A DNA stretch of 26,320 nucleotides from an uncultured Collinsella sp. (GTDB lineage Bacteria > Actinomycetota > Coriobacteriia > Coriobacteriales > Coriobacteriaceae). Within the stretch, counting starts at the first letter, position 1. Each line of letters opens with the position of its first letter. Location of the stretch: assembly GCA_905194675.1 (NCBI GenBank), contig CAJJTG010000030.1, positions 1 to 26,320 of the forward strand, read 5' to 3'. The notes beneath the pieces are model-generated. The model saw only the letters and a list, made by a program, of their open reading frames with translations, was not told where the DNA came from and did not search any database. Made by a program: the position numbers and the translations under genes. Shown in pieces: positions 8,971-16,335 of the stretch.

Positions 8971-11148
8971 TTAGGGGAGGAGCTTCATGGCGGCGTCGTG
9001 AGCGGTGCGCTCGTAGGTGTCGTCGAGGGGCTTGAGCGGCAGCAGGGCTGTGGCCTGCGCATCGCCGCGGCGCTCGAGGGCGTGGGTGATGAGCCAGTCG
9101 GCGAGCTCGGGGTTCTTGGGGAGCGCCGGCCCGTGCAGGTACGTGCCGATGACACCCTTGTAGATGATGCCCTCAAAGCCATCGTCGCCGTTGTTGCCGG
9201 TGCCCGTGACGACGGACGTTCCGAGCGGCGTGGCCTCTGCATCGAGCAAGGTGCGGCCGCCGTGGTTCTCGAATCCCACAAAGGGCTCGGGTGACAGGTC
9301 GGTCTTGACGGCGACGTTGCCGATCAGGCGGTCGGAGCCGCGTACGGTTTCGGCGGCAATGACGCCCAGGCCCTCGATGCGATCTTCGCCCATATAGTAC
9401 GAACGGCCGAGCAGCTGATAGCCGCCACAGATAGCAAGCAGTGTGCCGCCGTCCTCAACATAGGCCGCGACCTTGTCTTTTTGAGCGAGCAGTTCGTGTG
9501 CCACGGCCAGCTGGTCGCGATCGGAGCCGCCGCCCATCATAACGATGTCGGCGTCGGTCAGGTCGAGCGTCTCGCCCATGTGGACTTCGTCCACACGCAC
9601 GGGAATGCCGCGCCAGGCGCAGCGGCGTTCGAGCGCGATAACGTTGCCGCCGTCGGCGTAGAGGTTGAGCGCATCGGGATACAGGTAGACGATGCGCAGG
9701 GGGCGCGAAAGCTCGACCGGCGCAATATCGGTGGGGACAGCGCTACCATCGGCGCGCGTTACGGCGTGGGAGACAATCGAGCTTGCATCGTCGTCTTTAA
9801 GCCCGTCGAGCTCCTTGACTAACGGCGGGAAGGCCGTGTAGTTGGCGACGGCGTAGAAGGTGTCATCGGCGGCCTCGTCTGCCACGGCGCCGATCGCCTG
9901 CGCGACGTCCGAGATAATCGCGGCATCGATGCCGGCGTACTTGAGGCGTACCTGCATGTCGTGCGCACGCGTGCCTCCGGCAAAGGCGACAAGACCCGGC
10001 GTGTCGGCGATGCGCTCGAAGTCGACATCGTAGATCCACGAGACATCGTGGCCGTCGGCATCGTTATCGTTTAGGAAGAAGGCGCAGAGCCTGCCGCCTG
10101 CCGTTTTAATGGACTGGATCTGGCGATCGAAGCCCACGGGATTCTTGGCCAGGTTTGCCTCGACGGTGCGACCGGCAATATCCCAGCGGCCCATGCGTCC
10201 GCCGGCAGGCACGTAGGCATCGAGCGTGGGCTGCAGGTGCGCCGCGTCCACGCCCAGCTCGTGCGCCGCAAAGAAGGCGGCGGCGACGTTATAGACCATG
10301 TACAGGCCGTTGTAGCGCGTGGCGATGTGCGTTGCGGGTGCGTCGGTATTGGGTCCAAAGACCAAGTCAAATTCGTAGCCGTCGTAGGTAAGCTCAACGT
10401 CCGTCACGCGACGGACAAGCGCAGGGCGGGCCCAGCCGCACGAGGGGCAATGGTAGGCGCCGAGCTGGCCGTATTGCACGTAGTCATACTCCAGCGGCGC
10501 GTTGCACTGCGAGCAAAAACGCGAGTCGCTAATGCGATCGGACTCGGTGCCCGTGGCGCCGTCGATGCCAAAGGCGATGCTCGTGTTGGGAACGCGTGCG
10601 GCGATCGCGGCACACAGCGGGTCGTCTGCGTTGTAGATGAGCGTTGTTGCCGGAGAGAGCTCCAACGCATGGGCAATGACGTCTTGGGTATGGTCGATCT
10701 CGCCGTAGCGGTCTAGCTGGTCGCGGAACAGGTTGAGCAGCACGAAGTACGTCGGCTTGAGCTTGGGTAGGACGCGCACGGTGTAGAGCTCATCGCATTC
10801 AAAAACGCCCACGCGCTTGCCGCCGCCGGCTCGCTTGAGGCCGCTGCGCGCCTCGAGCAGTGCGCCCACCACGCCCGGCTCCATGTTGTTGCCGGCGCGG
10901 TTGCATACCACGGTGGCGCCGCTGGCGGCAACGGCGTCGGCGATGAGGTTGGAGGTGGTGGTCTTGCCATTAGTACCGGTGATCACCACGCTGCGGTCGA
11001 CCAGGCTCGCGAGGTCGCTTAGCAGCTCGGGGTCGATCTTCATGGCGATGCGGCCGGGAAGCACGCCACCCTGGCGTTTGAGGACAGAGCGCAGTCCCCA
11101 GCGGGCGATATCGCTCGAGGTGCAGGCGAGAGATGAGCGGAGGTTCAT
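8971..11148 (-). CDS. murT-gatD: Fused MurT-GatD: lipid II isoglutaminyl synthase
   Basis: This 725-residue protein joins two enzymes that in Staphylococcus aureus and Streptococcus pneumoniae are separate subunits of the complex amidating the D-glutamate of lipid II. The N-terminal half (about 35-470) is MurT: Mur-ligase P-loop GTNGKTTT (58-65), a zinc ribbon CSQC...CPSC (C212, C215, C234, C237), and the C-terminal MurT segment with LNDNDADGHDVSW (D-rich active-site loop, about 359-371). The C-terminal half (about 483-700) is GatD, a CobB/CobQ-type glutaminase that supplies ammonia. It has nucleophile C574 in AICGGYQLLG, FENHGGRT, and H672 in TYLHGPALPKNP. The junction is a short linker near residues 465-482. 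ATG 11148 has AGGAA seven bases upstream. The reading frame is open throughout, so this is a genuine fusion, unless a sequencing error removed a stop between two genes. Confidence 0.93.
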   Translation of the reverse strand: MNLRSSLACTSSDIARWGLRSVLKRQGGVLPGRIAMKIDPELLSDLASLVDRSVVITGTNGKTTTSNLIADAVAASGATVVCNRAGNNMEPGVVGALLEARSGLKRAGGGKRVGVFECDELYTVRVLPKLKPTYFVLLNLFRDQLDRYGEIDHTQDVIAHALELSPATTLIYNADDPLCAAIAARVPNTSIAFGIDGATGTESDRISDSRFCSQCNAPLEYDYVQYGQLGAYHCPSCGWARPALVRRVTDVELTYDGYEFDLVFGPNTDAPATHIATRYNGLYMVYNVAAAFFAAHELGVDAAHLQPTLDAYVPAGGRMGRWDIAGRTVEANLAKNPVGFDRQIQSIKTAGGRLCAFFLNDNDADGHDVSWIYDVDFERIADTPGLVAFAGGTRAHDMQVRLKYAGIDAAIISDVAQAIGAVADEAADDTFYAVANYTAFPPLVKELDGLKDDDASSIVSHAVTRADGSAVPTDIAPVELSRPLRIVYLYPDALNLYADGGNVIALERRCAWRGIPVRVDEVHMGETLDLTDADIVMMGGGSDRDQLAVAHELLAQKDKVAAYVEDGGTLLAICGGYQLLGRSYYMGEDRIEGLGVIAAETVRGSDRLIGNVAVKTDLSPEPFVGFENHGGRTLLDAEATPLGTSVVTGTGNNGDDGFEGIIYKGVIGTYLHGPALPKNPELADWLITHALERRGDAQATALLPLKPLDDTYERTAHDAAMKLLP

Positions 11149-11193
11149 GAAGCCGTTCCTAACATAGATGACATGGTCGGGGCGATCGCGTCG

Positions 11194-12237
11194 CTAAAAG
11201 CCGTAGCGGCGCGCAAATTCCTGGGCAAGCTGCGATACATCTTCGCAGGCGTTGGCCCAGGGGGCAAAGTCGGGGGTGTCCGAGATAATACCGTCGGCTT
11301 CCCAAACCGCCTGGTGCGAGAGGTCCCAGGGGTCGCGCGGCTCGGGTCGGCAGGGAAGATACGGCGTCTGGTACATGGGGTTCAGCAAGAAGAACGCGCC
11401 GCCCTCGCAACGGTTAGCGAACTCACGCAGCGCGCGCGTCGCCGGGCGCATCTTGTTCGTTTTGAACAGCAAGATCGTGCGGGCGAGCAGGTACCAAGGA
11501 GAGTTTTCGAGTGCGTCTGCCCCCATCTGCTCCTCGAGCTGGTGGGCCAGGGCAAAAAAGCCGTCCTGGTCTTCTAGGCGGGCGAGGGCGAGCAGCACGG
11601 TGCCGGCGGCCCGGGTAGGATAGCCTTCCGCCTTAAGAACGCGGCGAGCATAGTTGGCAGCGGCGCGGTAACGAGCGCTCGCCATGCACAGCTGCGAGAT
11701 GGCCTCGAGTGTGTGAAGCCACCCGATAAGGGCCGGCTCGCTCACGGTAAGGTCCGCTGCGGTGACACCGTCGGCCAAAACATTATTGGCCCAATAGTGC
11801 GGGGCCTCCATATCGAACCCGGGTACGCTTTGCTGCAGGTAATCGGCCGTGGTCGCTTCGAGCTTCATCAGGTCGCCCAGGCAGGCGTCAACGGGCGTGT
11901 CGGCCAGGATGATGGCGAGCAGCTGGGCATCGAGGACATGCGCATCGATGCGGACGATCTTGAGCAGCTCATCGCGCATGTCGTCGAACAGGCGATTGCG
12001 CGTCTGCTCGAACTCCTCGTCGCTGCCCATGTCCTCGATGCGATGGAGCTCGTCGAGCAGGTGACGATGAACACCGGCATAGGACAGCAGCGCCTGGGCA
12101 TGCTCGGACTGCGCATACTTGTGAGGATTCGCGCTAATGTCGTTATGGACAAGCTCGCGTGCTGCATCGGTGAGTTCGGGGTGCGACGCCAGATAGGTGC
12201 GCTCCAAGTAGGCGGGGATGTAGACGCTTGGATCCAT
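11194..12237 (-). CDS. Uncharacterised alpha-helical (TPR-like) protein, paralogue A
   Basis: I do not recognise a named family. The 347-residue product is predicted soluble and almost wholly helical, with repeated amphipathic helices such as SARYRAAANYARRVL (187-201), AAGTVLLALARLE and SPWYLLARTILLFKT, resembling tetratricopeptide-type solenoids. There is no signal peptide or membrane segment. It is clearly related to the upstream neighbour: the RYR helix, the LALARLE/LAMAKLE helix and the SPW/DPW helix occur in the same order and spacing. It differs in carrying a distinctive C-terminal LLNPMYQTPYLPCRPEPRD segment. The ATG at 12237 overlaps the stop of the upstream gene (TAATG), and a GGGAGGGG site lies inside that gene's end, indicating translational coupling. 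The MurT-GatD gene follows after 45 bases, so all three may be one operon. A scaffold or protein-protein role is inference only. Confidence 0.8.
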   Translation of the reverse strand: MDPSVYIPAYLERTYLASHPELTDAARELVHNDISANPHKYAQSEHAQALLSYAGVHRHLLDELHRIEDMGSDEEFEQTRNRLFDDMRDELLKIVRIDAHVLDAQLLAIILADTPVDACLGDLMKLEATTADYLQQSVPGFDMEAPHYWANNVLADGVTAADLTVSEPALIGWLHTLEAISQLCMASARYRAAANYARRVLKAEGYPTRAAGTVLLALARLEDQDGFFALAHQLEEQMGADALENSPWYLLARTILLFKTNKMRPATRALREFANRCEGGAFFLLNPMYQTPYLPCRPEPRDPWDLSHQAVWEADGIISDTPDFAPWANACEDVSQLAQEFARRYGF

Positions 12238-13313
12238 TAGAGGTCCCCTCCCTTAAATGGAAGCCCCTGCTCGGCTGCGCGTAGGATGCGCTCGTCGATC
12301 TGGGAGCGCACGATGTCGTTGGTGGCGACCCAGGCGGCAAAGCTGGCATTGTCGGGGGCGCCCAGGCCCTCCTGCAGTAGCGGCGTTGCCTCGGACAGCG
12401 CAAGGACAAGCTCGTCGGTGGAGCCCACGCCCACGTTGACGCGGGCATAGACGCCATCGGGAAACTCGGTTTGGAAGTAGAGCGCCTCTGCCGCGTGCGG
12501 GCACGAGTGCGCAAGGATGCGCAGGTAGTGCTCGGCGCCCTCGTAGTCCAGCTCGCGCCAGGCAGCGCTCATCAGCGCGATGAGTGTCCACGGGTCCAAG
12601 TCGCGCTCCGCGTCCTTGGGACGGCGGCGCAGCGGTGTGTTGGCAAGATAGGGCACGGAGTGGGCAGAGCGAAAGCGCTTGAGCTCCTCGGCGGGGTACT
12701 CGAGCTTTGCCATGGCAAGCATCGCAGTATGGCGGACGCCGGCGGGGTCGTTGGGCGCAAAGTCCAGGCTGCGATTCGCGGCATCCAGCGACATGCGGTA
12801 ACGGCCGCTAATGAGCGCGCGCGATGCTAAGGCGGCAAGCCAGCGCAGGTAGGGACGGCGGGTCAGGTCGCCTGCGGCCTCACGCTCGTAGGGGTCTTGC
12901 GCCGAGGCAATCTTGAGCGCCAGGTCGTGCTCCACCTCGTCGCACTTGGACACCAGATACTGTACGTATTCCTCGTTGGATTCGGCGGTGAGCGCCGTCA
13001 GCATGCGCTGGGCATCCCAGTTGGCCGGATCGAGTGCGGCTGCCTCGCGGAGCATGTTCTCGGCCGCGGCTTCTTCTTGCTCTGCCTGGACGTCGTCGGG
13101 GATAAAGGGGATGCGGTAATCGACGGCCTCGACGACCTTGGCGATCAGATGCCCAGCTCGGTCGCGGTCGTGCACGATGAGCGGCGCGGGGTTACGGGTG
13201 AATTGTTCCATCAGACGCTCTACGGCGGGGCCGTCGGTGAGTGGAATATTGTCGCGGCGCAAGGCCTCAAGAACGAGGCGATGGCAATCCTCTTGTATGG
13301 GGTCGAATGCCAT
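12237..13313 (-). CDS. Uncharacterised alpha-helical (TPR-like) protein, paralogue B
   Basis: No named family is recognised. The 358-residue product is soluble, acidic and helical; TPR-like helix pairs include AAAENMLREAAALDPANWDA (82-101), SGRYRMSLDAANRSLDFAPN (169-188) and AEHYLRILAHSCPHAAEALY (260-279). The pattern 'ALDPANWDA' and 'LDFAPNDPAG' at helix ends is typical of tetratricopeptide turns. It is a divergent tandem paralogue of the gene downstream. I chose the ATG at 13313 because AAAGGAGG lies four bases before it; the in-frame TTG at 13343 has no ribosome binding site. It is the first gene of the presumed B, A, murT-gatD operon. A TATATA-rich stretch at 13351-13356 may be part of its promoter. 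Confidence 0.82.
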   Translation of the reverse strand: MAFDPIQEDCHRLVLEALRRDNIPLTDGPAVERLMEQFTRNPAPLIVHDRDRAGHLIAKVVEAVDYRIPFIPDDVQAEQEEAAAENMLREAAALDPANWDAQRMLTALTAESNEEYVQYLVSKCDEVEHDLALKIASAQDPYEREAAGDLTRRPYLRWLAALASRALISGRYRMSLDAANRSLDFAPNDPAGVRHTAMLAMAKLEYPAEELKRFRSAHSVPYLANTPLRRRPKDAERDLDPWTLIALMSAAWRELDYEGAEHYLRILAHSCPHAAEALYFQTEFPDGVYARVNVGVGSTDELVLALSEATPLLQEGLGAPDNASFAAWVATNDIVRSQIDERILRAAEQGLPFKGGDL

Positions 13314-13813
13314 GGGGCCTCCTTTGCTGCGGTTAGGGTTCAAATGTCTCTATATAAGGTTCTAGTTTACCCGCATGTGGCACACCGGGGGTACCGCACT
13401 TGGACTTGCACCTTTGCACCACGAAGACGGATGTCGCACAAATGTCGGCACCTTGGACGACCGAGTGGTATCACGGTGCCGCAAACGGTCGATTTTCGGC
13501 GGCGAACGGTGCATATTTTGGAGGGGCACCGTCCTGCCCGGGATATGTGGTCAACCTTGATAAAACGTTTGCCCAGCTTGGGGGTATGGATGCTGCACAA
13601 GGGTCTTCAGGGATAGAAAAAACGTTTCATCATTGGTAACTTTGGATGAATAACTGACCAACCAGAACGGTAAAATAATGTTTGTCTGAGCGTTGAGACG
13701 TTTAGACATCGCGCATTGTCATCGCCGGCAACGCGCAAAACGGTCCTAACGGAGCCAATTGGGTGCTCCGTTATATACACAAGTCTAAGAGGGGCTTGTT
13801 TAGGAGGCACAGT
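13314..13813. other. 500-base divergent gene-free region
   Basis: No credible gene is visible: the short overlapping ORFs have no ribosome binding sites. The stretch must hold the promoters of the leftward helical-protein operon and the rightward alcohol dehydrogenase. Between about 13375 and 13560 it is rich in short inverted GGTGCC/GGCACC-like words (for example around 13446-13453, 13474-13480 and 13525-13531). It reads unlike the flanking genes and may be a dispersed intergenic repeat; I recall similar stretches from Collinsella but cannot verify this. From about 13600 to 13690 it becomes AT-rich, the likely promoter zone of the dehydrogenase, though no consensus -35/-10 pair stands out. 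Confidence 0.4.
13747..13773 (+). promoter_or_regulatory. Perfect 9-bp leader hairpin or operator before the iron alcohol dehydrogenase
   Basis: TAACGGAGC at 13747-13755 and GCTCCGTTA at 13765-13773 are perfectly complementary around a nine-base loop. The hairpin ends 40 bases before the start codon. It is followed by TATATACACA rather than a T-run, so attenuation by intrinsic termination is unlikely. It may be a leader-stabilising stem or an operator. Confidence 0.45.
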
Positions 13814-15037
13814 ATGGGACGTTTTACCAATCCTCGCGATCTGTACTTTGGTGAGGGCGCTCGCCACGAGGTGAAGAACCTCAAGGGCAAGAAGGCCATC
13901 ATCGTTTCTGGCGGCAGCTCTATGCGCCGCGGCGGGTTCTTGCAGGACGTCGAGGCCGACCTTAAGGAAGGCGGTTTCGAGGTCAAGCTGTTCGAGGGCG
14001 TCGAGTCCGATCCGTCCATCGAGACGGTCATGAAGGGCGCCGAGGCCATGCGCGAGTTCGAGCCCGACTGGATTATCGCCATCGGCGGCGGCTCGCCCAT
14101 CGATGCCGCTAAGGCCATGTGGGTCTTCTACGAGTATCCCGAGGAGTCCTTCGACAACATCATCCAGCCGTTCAGCTTCCCCGAGCTGCGTCAGAAGGCT
14201 CATTTCTGCGCCATTTCCTCTACCTCCGGCACCGCTACTGAGGTCACCGCGTTCTCCGTCATTACCGACTACGCCAAGGGCATCAAGTACCCGCTGGCCG
14301 ACTTCAACATCACCCCTGATGTCGCCATCGTCGACCCCGAGCTCACCTACACCATGCCCGCCAAGCTGTGCGCTCACACCGGCATGGATGCTCTGACCCA
14401 CTGCATGGAGGCCTACGTTTCTACCTTCGCCTCTATGTTCACCGACGCCAACGCTCTGCACGGCATCCGCGAGATCGTCGAGTGGCTGCCCAAGTCCTAT
14501 GCTGGCGACCATGAGGCCCGTCAGCACATGCACGAGGCTCAGTGCATCGCCGGTATCGCCTTCTCCTCGGGCCTGCTCGGCATCGTTCACTCCATGGCTC
14601 ACAAGACCGGTGCTGCCTTCGAGAACGGCCACATCATCCACGGTGCTGCTAACGCCATGTACCTGGGCAAGGTCATCCAGTGGAACTCCAAGGACCCGCG
14701 TGCTGCCGAGCGTTACGCTTACGTGGCCAAGGAGATCCTGCACCTTCCCGGCGAGACCAACGAGGAGCTCATCGCTGCGCTCGTCCAGAAGATCCGCGAC
14801 CTCAACGACCAGCTCAACATTCCGCAGTCCATCAAGGATTACGCGAATGGTGGCGTGAAGGTCGACGCCGAGAACCCGCAGATGGTTTCCGAGGAGGAGT
14901 TCCTCGCCAAGCTGCCCGAGATCGCCGCGAACGCCGAGCAGGACGCCTGCACGCCCGAGAACCCGCGTGAGACCAAGGCTGCCGACTTCGAGAAGATTCT
15001 CAAGGCCTGCTACTACGACACCGACATCGATTTCTAA
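13814..15037 (+). CDS. Iron-containing (group III) alcohol dehydrogenase
   Basis: This 407-residue NAD(P)-dependent enzyme interconverts alcohols and aldehydes and probably regenerates NAD(P)+ in fermentation. The nucleotide-binding motif is GGGSPIDAAK (91-100). Metal ligands of the family are visible as D192 (GMDAL), H196 (THCMEAY), H259/H263 (VHSMAHKTG) and H273/H276 (GHIIHGAANA). Length and signatures match butanol/1,3-propanediol-type dehydrogenases of anaerobes; the exact substrate cannot be read from sequence. The start at ATG 13814 is set by GGAGG seven bases upstream; an in-frame ATG at 13763 would lie inside the leader hairpin. Its codon usage looks strongly biased (repeated GAG, AAG, CTG, ATC), suggesting high expression. 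It has its own terminator before the glycerol dehydrogenase genes. Confidence 0.94.
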   Translation: MGRFTNPRDLYFGEGARHEVKNLKGKKAIIVSGGSSMRRGGFLQDVEADLKEGGFEVKLFEGVESDPSIETVMKGAEAMREFEPDWIIAIGGGSPIDAAKAMWVFYEYPEESFDNIIQPFSFPELRQKAHFCAISSTSGTATEVTAFSVITDYAKGIKYPLADFNITPDVAIVDPELTYTMPAKLCAHTGMDALTHCMEAYVSTFASMFTDANALHGIREIVEWLPKSYAGDHEARQHMHEAQCIAGIAFSSGLLGIVHSMAHKTGAAFENGHIIHGAANAMYLGKVIQWNSKDPRAAERYAYVAKEILHLPGETNEELIAALVQKIRDLNDQLNIPQSIKDYANGGVKVDAENPQMVSEEEFLAKLPEIAANAEQDACTPENPRETKAADFEKILKACYYDTDIDF

Positions 15038-15058
15038 TCGACTCTTGTTATCGTAACG

Positions 15059-15098
15059 AGGGGCTCCGCACGTATCTGTACGGAGCCCCTTTCTTTTT
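15059..15098 (+). terminator. Intrinsic terminator of the iron alcohol dehydrogenase
   Basis: AGGGGCTCCG at 15059-15068 pairs with CGGAGCCCCT at 15081-15090, and TTCTTTTT follows. It starts 21 bases after the stop codon. Confidence 0.9.
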
Positions 15099-15121
15099 AA
15101 TTAATAGAGAATGGGATAAAA

Positions 15122-16222
15122 ATGGCTGCAATCTTCAATAGCCCCAGCAAGTACATCCAGGGCCCGGACGAGCTCGCCAAGCTCGGCTCCTATGTCGAGC
15201 CGCTCGGCGCTAAGGCCCTCGTCATCGTGACGCCTTCGGGCAAGAAGCGCGTCGGTGCCAAGATCGAGGGCGGCTTTGCCGAGGCTAAGGCCGAGTTGCT
15301 GTTTGAGGACTTTAACGGCGAGTGCTCCAAGGGCGAGGTCGATCGCCTGGTTGCGCTCGCTCACGACAACGGTTGCGACATCATCGTCGGCGTCGGTGGC
15401 GGCAAGATCCTCGACACCGCGAAGGCCGTCGCCTATTACCTGGAGTCCCCGGTTATCATTTGCCCCACCATTGCTTCGACCGATGCACCGTGCTCGGCAC
15501 TTTCGGTGCTCTACACCGATGACGGCCAGTTCGATAAATATCTCTTCCTTAAGGCAAACCCCAACATTGTCCTGATGGATACGACGGTTATCGCGGCGAG
15601 CCCGGTGCGCCTGACGGTTTCCGGTATGGGCGATGCGCTCGCAACCTATTTCGAGGCTCAGGCGACGCACGATGCCGACGGTGGCACTTGCGCCGGTGGA
15701 AAGGGAGGAATGGCCGGCCTGGCGCTCGCCAAGCTCTGCTACGAGACGCTCATGGCCGATGGCGTCAAGGCCAAGGTTGCGCTGGAGAAGGGTGCGCTCA
15801 CGCCTGCCGTCGAGCATATCATCGAGGCCAACACGCTGCTCTCCGGTATTGGCTTTGAGAGCTCGGGCCTTGCTGCTGCTCATGCCATCCACAATGGCCT
15901 GACGATGCTGCCCGAGTGCCACGGCATGTATCACGGCGAGAAGGTCGCCTTTGGCACTATCGTCCAGCTGGTACTCGAGGATGCTCCGACTGAGAAACTC
16001 GAGGAAGTCTTGGGCTTCTGCATTGAGCTGGGCCTGCCGGTCACGATGAAGGAACTTGGCGTTGCCGAGCTTACGCGCGAGCAGGCCATGATTGTTGCCG
16101 AGGCCGCCTGCGCGCCCGAGGACACCATGTGCAACATGCCGTTTGAGGTGACGCCCGAGATGGTCGCAAACGCCATCCTGGGTGCCGACGCACTGGGCCA
16201 CTACTATCTCATGGATGAGTAA
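15122..16222 (+). CDS. gldA: Glycerol dehydrogenase, paralogue 1
   Basis: This 366-residue NAD-dependent enzyme oxidises glycerol to dihydroxyacetone; many homologues also act on 1,2-diols. The family signatures are complete: GVGGGKILDTAKA (90-102) for NAD binding, the block CPTIASTDAPCSALSV (114-129), and zinc ligands D171 (GMGDALATYFEA), H254 (AAAHAIHNGL) and H271 (MYHGEKVAFG). These sit at nearly the same residue numbers as in Geobacillus stearothermophilus glycerol dehydrogenase (D173, H256, H274). The ribosome binding site is weak (GAATGGGAT before the ATG). A strong terminator follows, so it is probably transcribed on its own. It is adjacent to a diverged second copy. No dihydroxyacetone kinase or glycerol dehydratase gene lies in the window, so the pathway is incomplete here. 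Confidence 0.95.
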   Translation: MAAIFNSPSKYIQGPDELAKLGSYVEPLGAKALVIVTPSGKKRVGAKIEGGFAEAKAELLFEDFNGECSKGEVDRLVALAHDNGCDIIVGVGGGKILDTAKAVAYYLESPVIICPTIASTDAPCSALSVLYTDDGQFDKYLFLKANPNIVLMDTTVIAASPVRLTVSGMGDALATYFEAQATHDADGGTCAGGKGGMAGLALAKLCYETLMADGVKAKVALEKGALTPAVEHIIEANTLLSGIGFESSGLAAAHAIHNGLTMLPECHGMYHGEKVAFGTIVQLVLEDAPTEKLEEVLGFCIELGLPVTMKELGVAELTREQAMIVAEAACAPEDTMCNMPFEVTPEMVANAILGADALGHYYLMDE

Positions 16223-16234
16223 ATCAAGCTAAGG

Positions 16235-16270
16235 AAGGGGCAAAGCCGGCAGATGGCTTTGCCCCTTTTT
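16235..16270 (+). terminator. Intrinsic terminator of gldA paralogue 1
   Basis: AAGGGGCAAAGCC at 16235-16247 pairs perfectly with GGCTTTGCCCCTT at 16255-16267. The loop is seven bases and the stem runs into a T-run. Confidence 0.92.
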
Positions 16271-16274
16271 GCTA

Positions 16275-16305
16275 TGGTGCAAAGGGGCAAGGTTACTTTG
16301 CACCA
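16275..16305. promoter_or_regulatory. 10-bp inverted repeat between the two glycerol dehydrogenase genes
   Basis: TGGTGCAAAG at 16275-16284 is perfectly inverted as CTTTGCACCA at 16296-16305 around an 11-base loop, 30 bases before the next start codon. It follows immediately after the gldA1 terminator and has no T-run of its own, so it is more likely an operator or leader stem for the second gene. Confidence 0.45.
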
Positions 16306-16335
16306 ATCGTTGTTTGATGAAGGGCGGATTCTCGT

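Noticed and set aside
13367..13639. Overlapping small ORFs in the divergent region before the alcohol dehydrogenase
   Set aside because: No ribosome binding sites and several frames open at once; better explained as non-coding repeat-like sequence.
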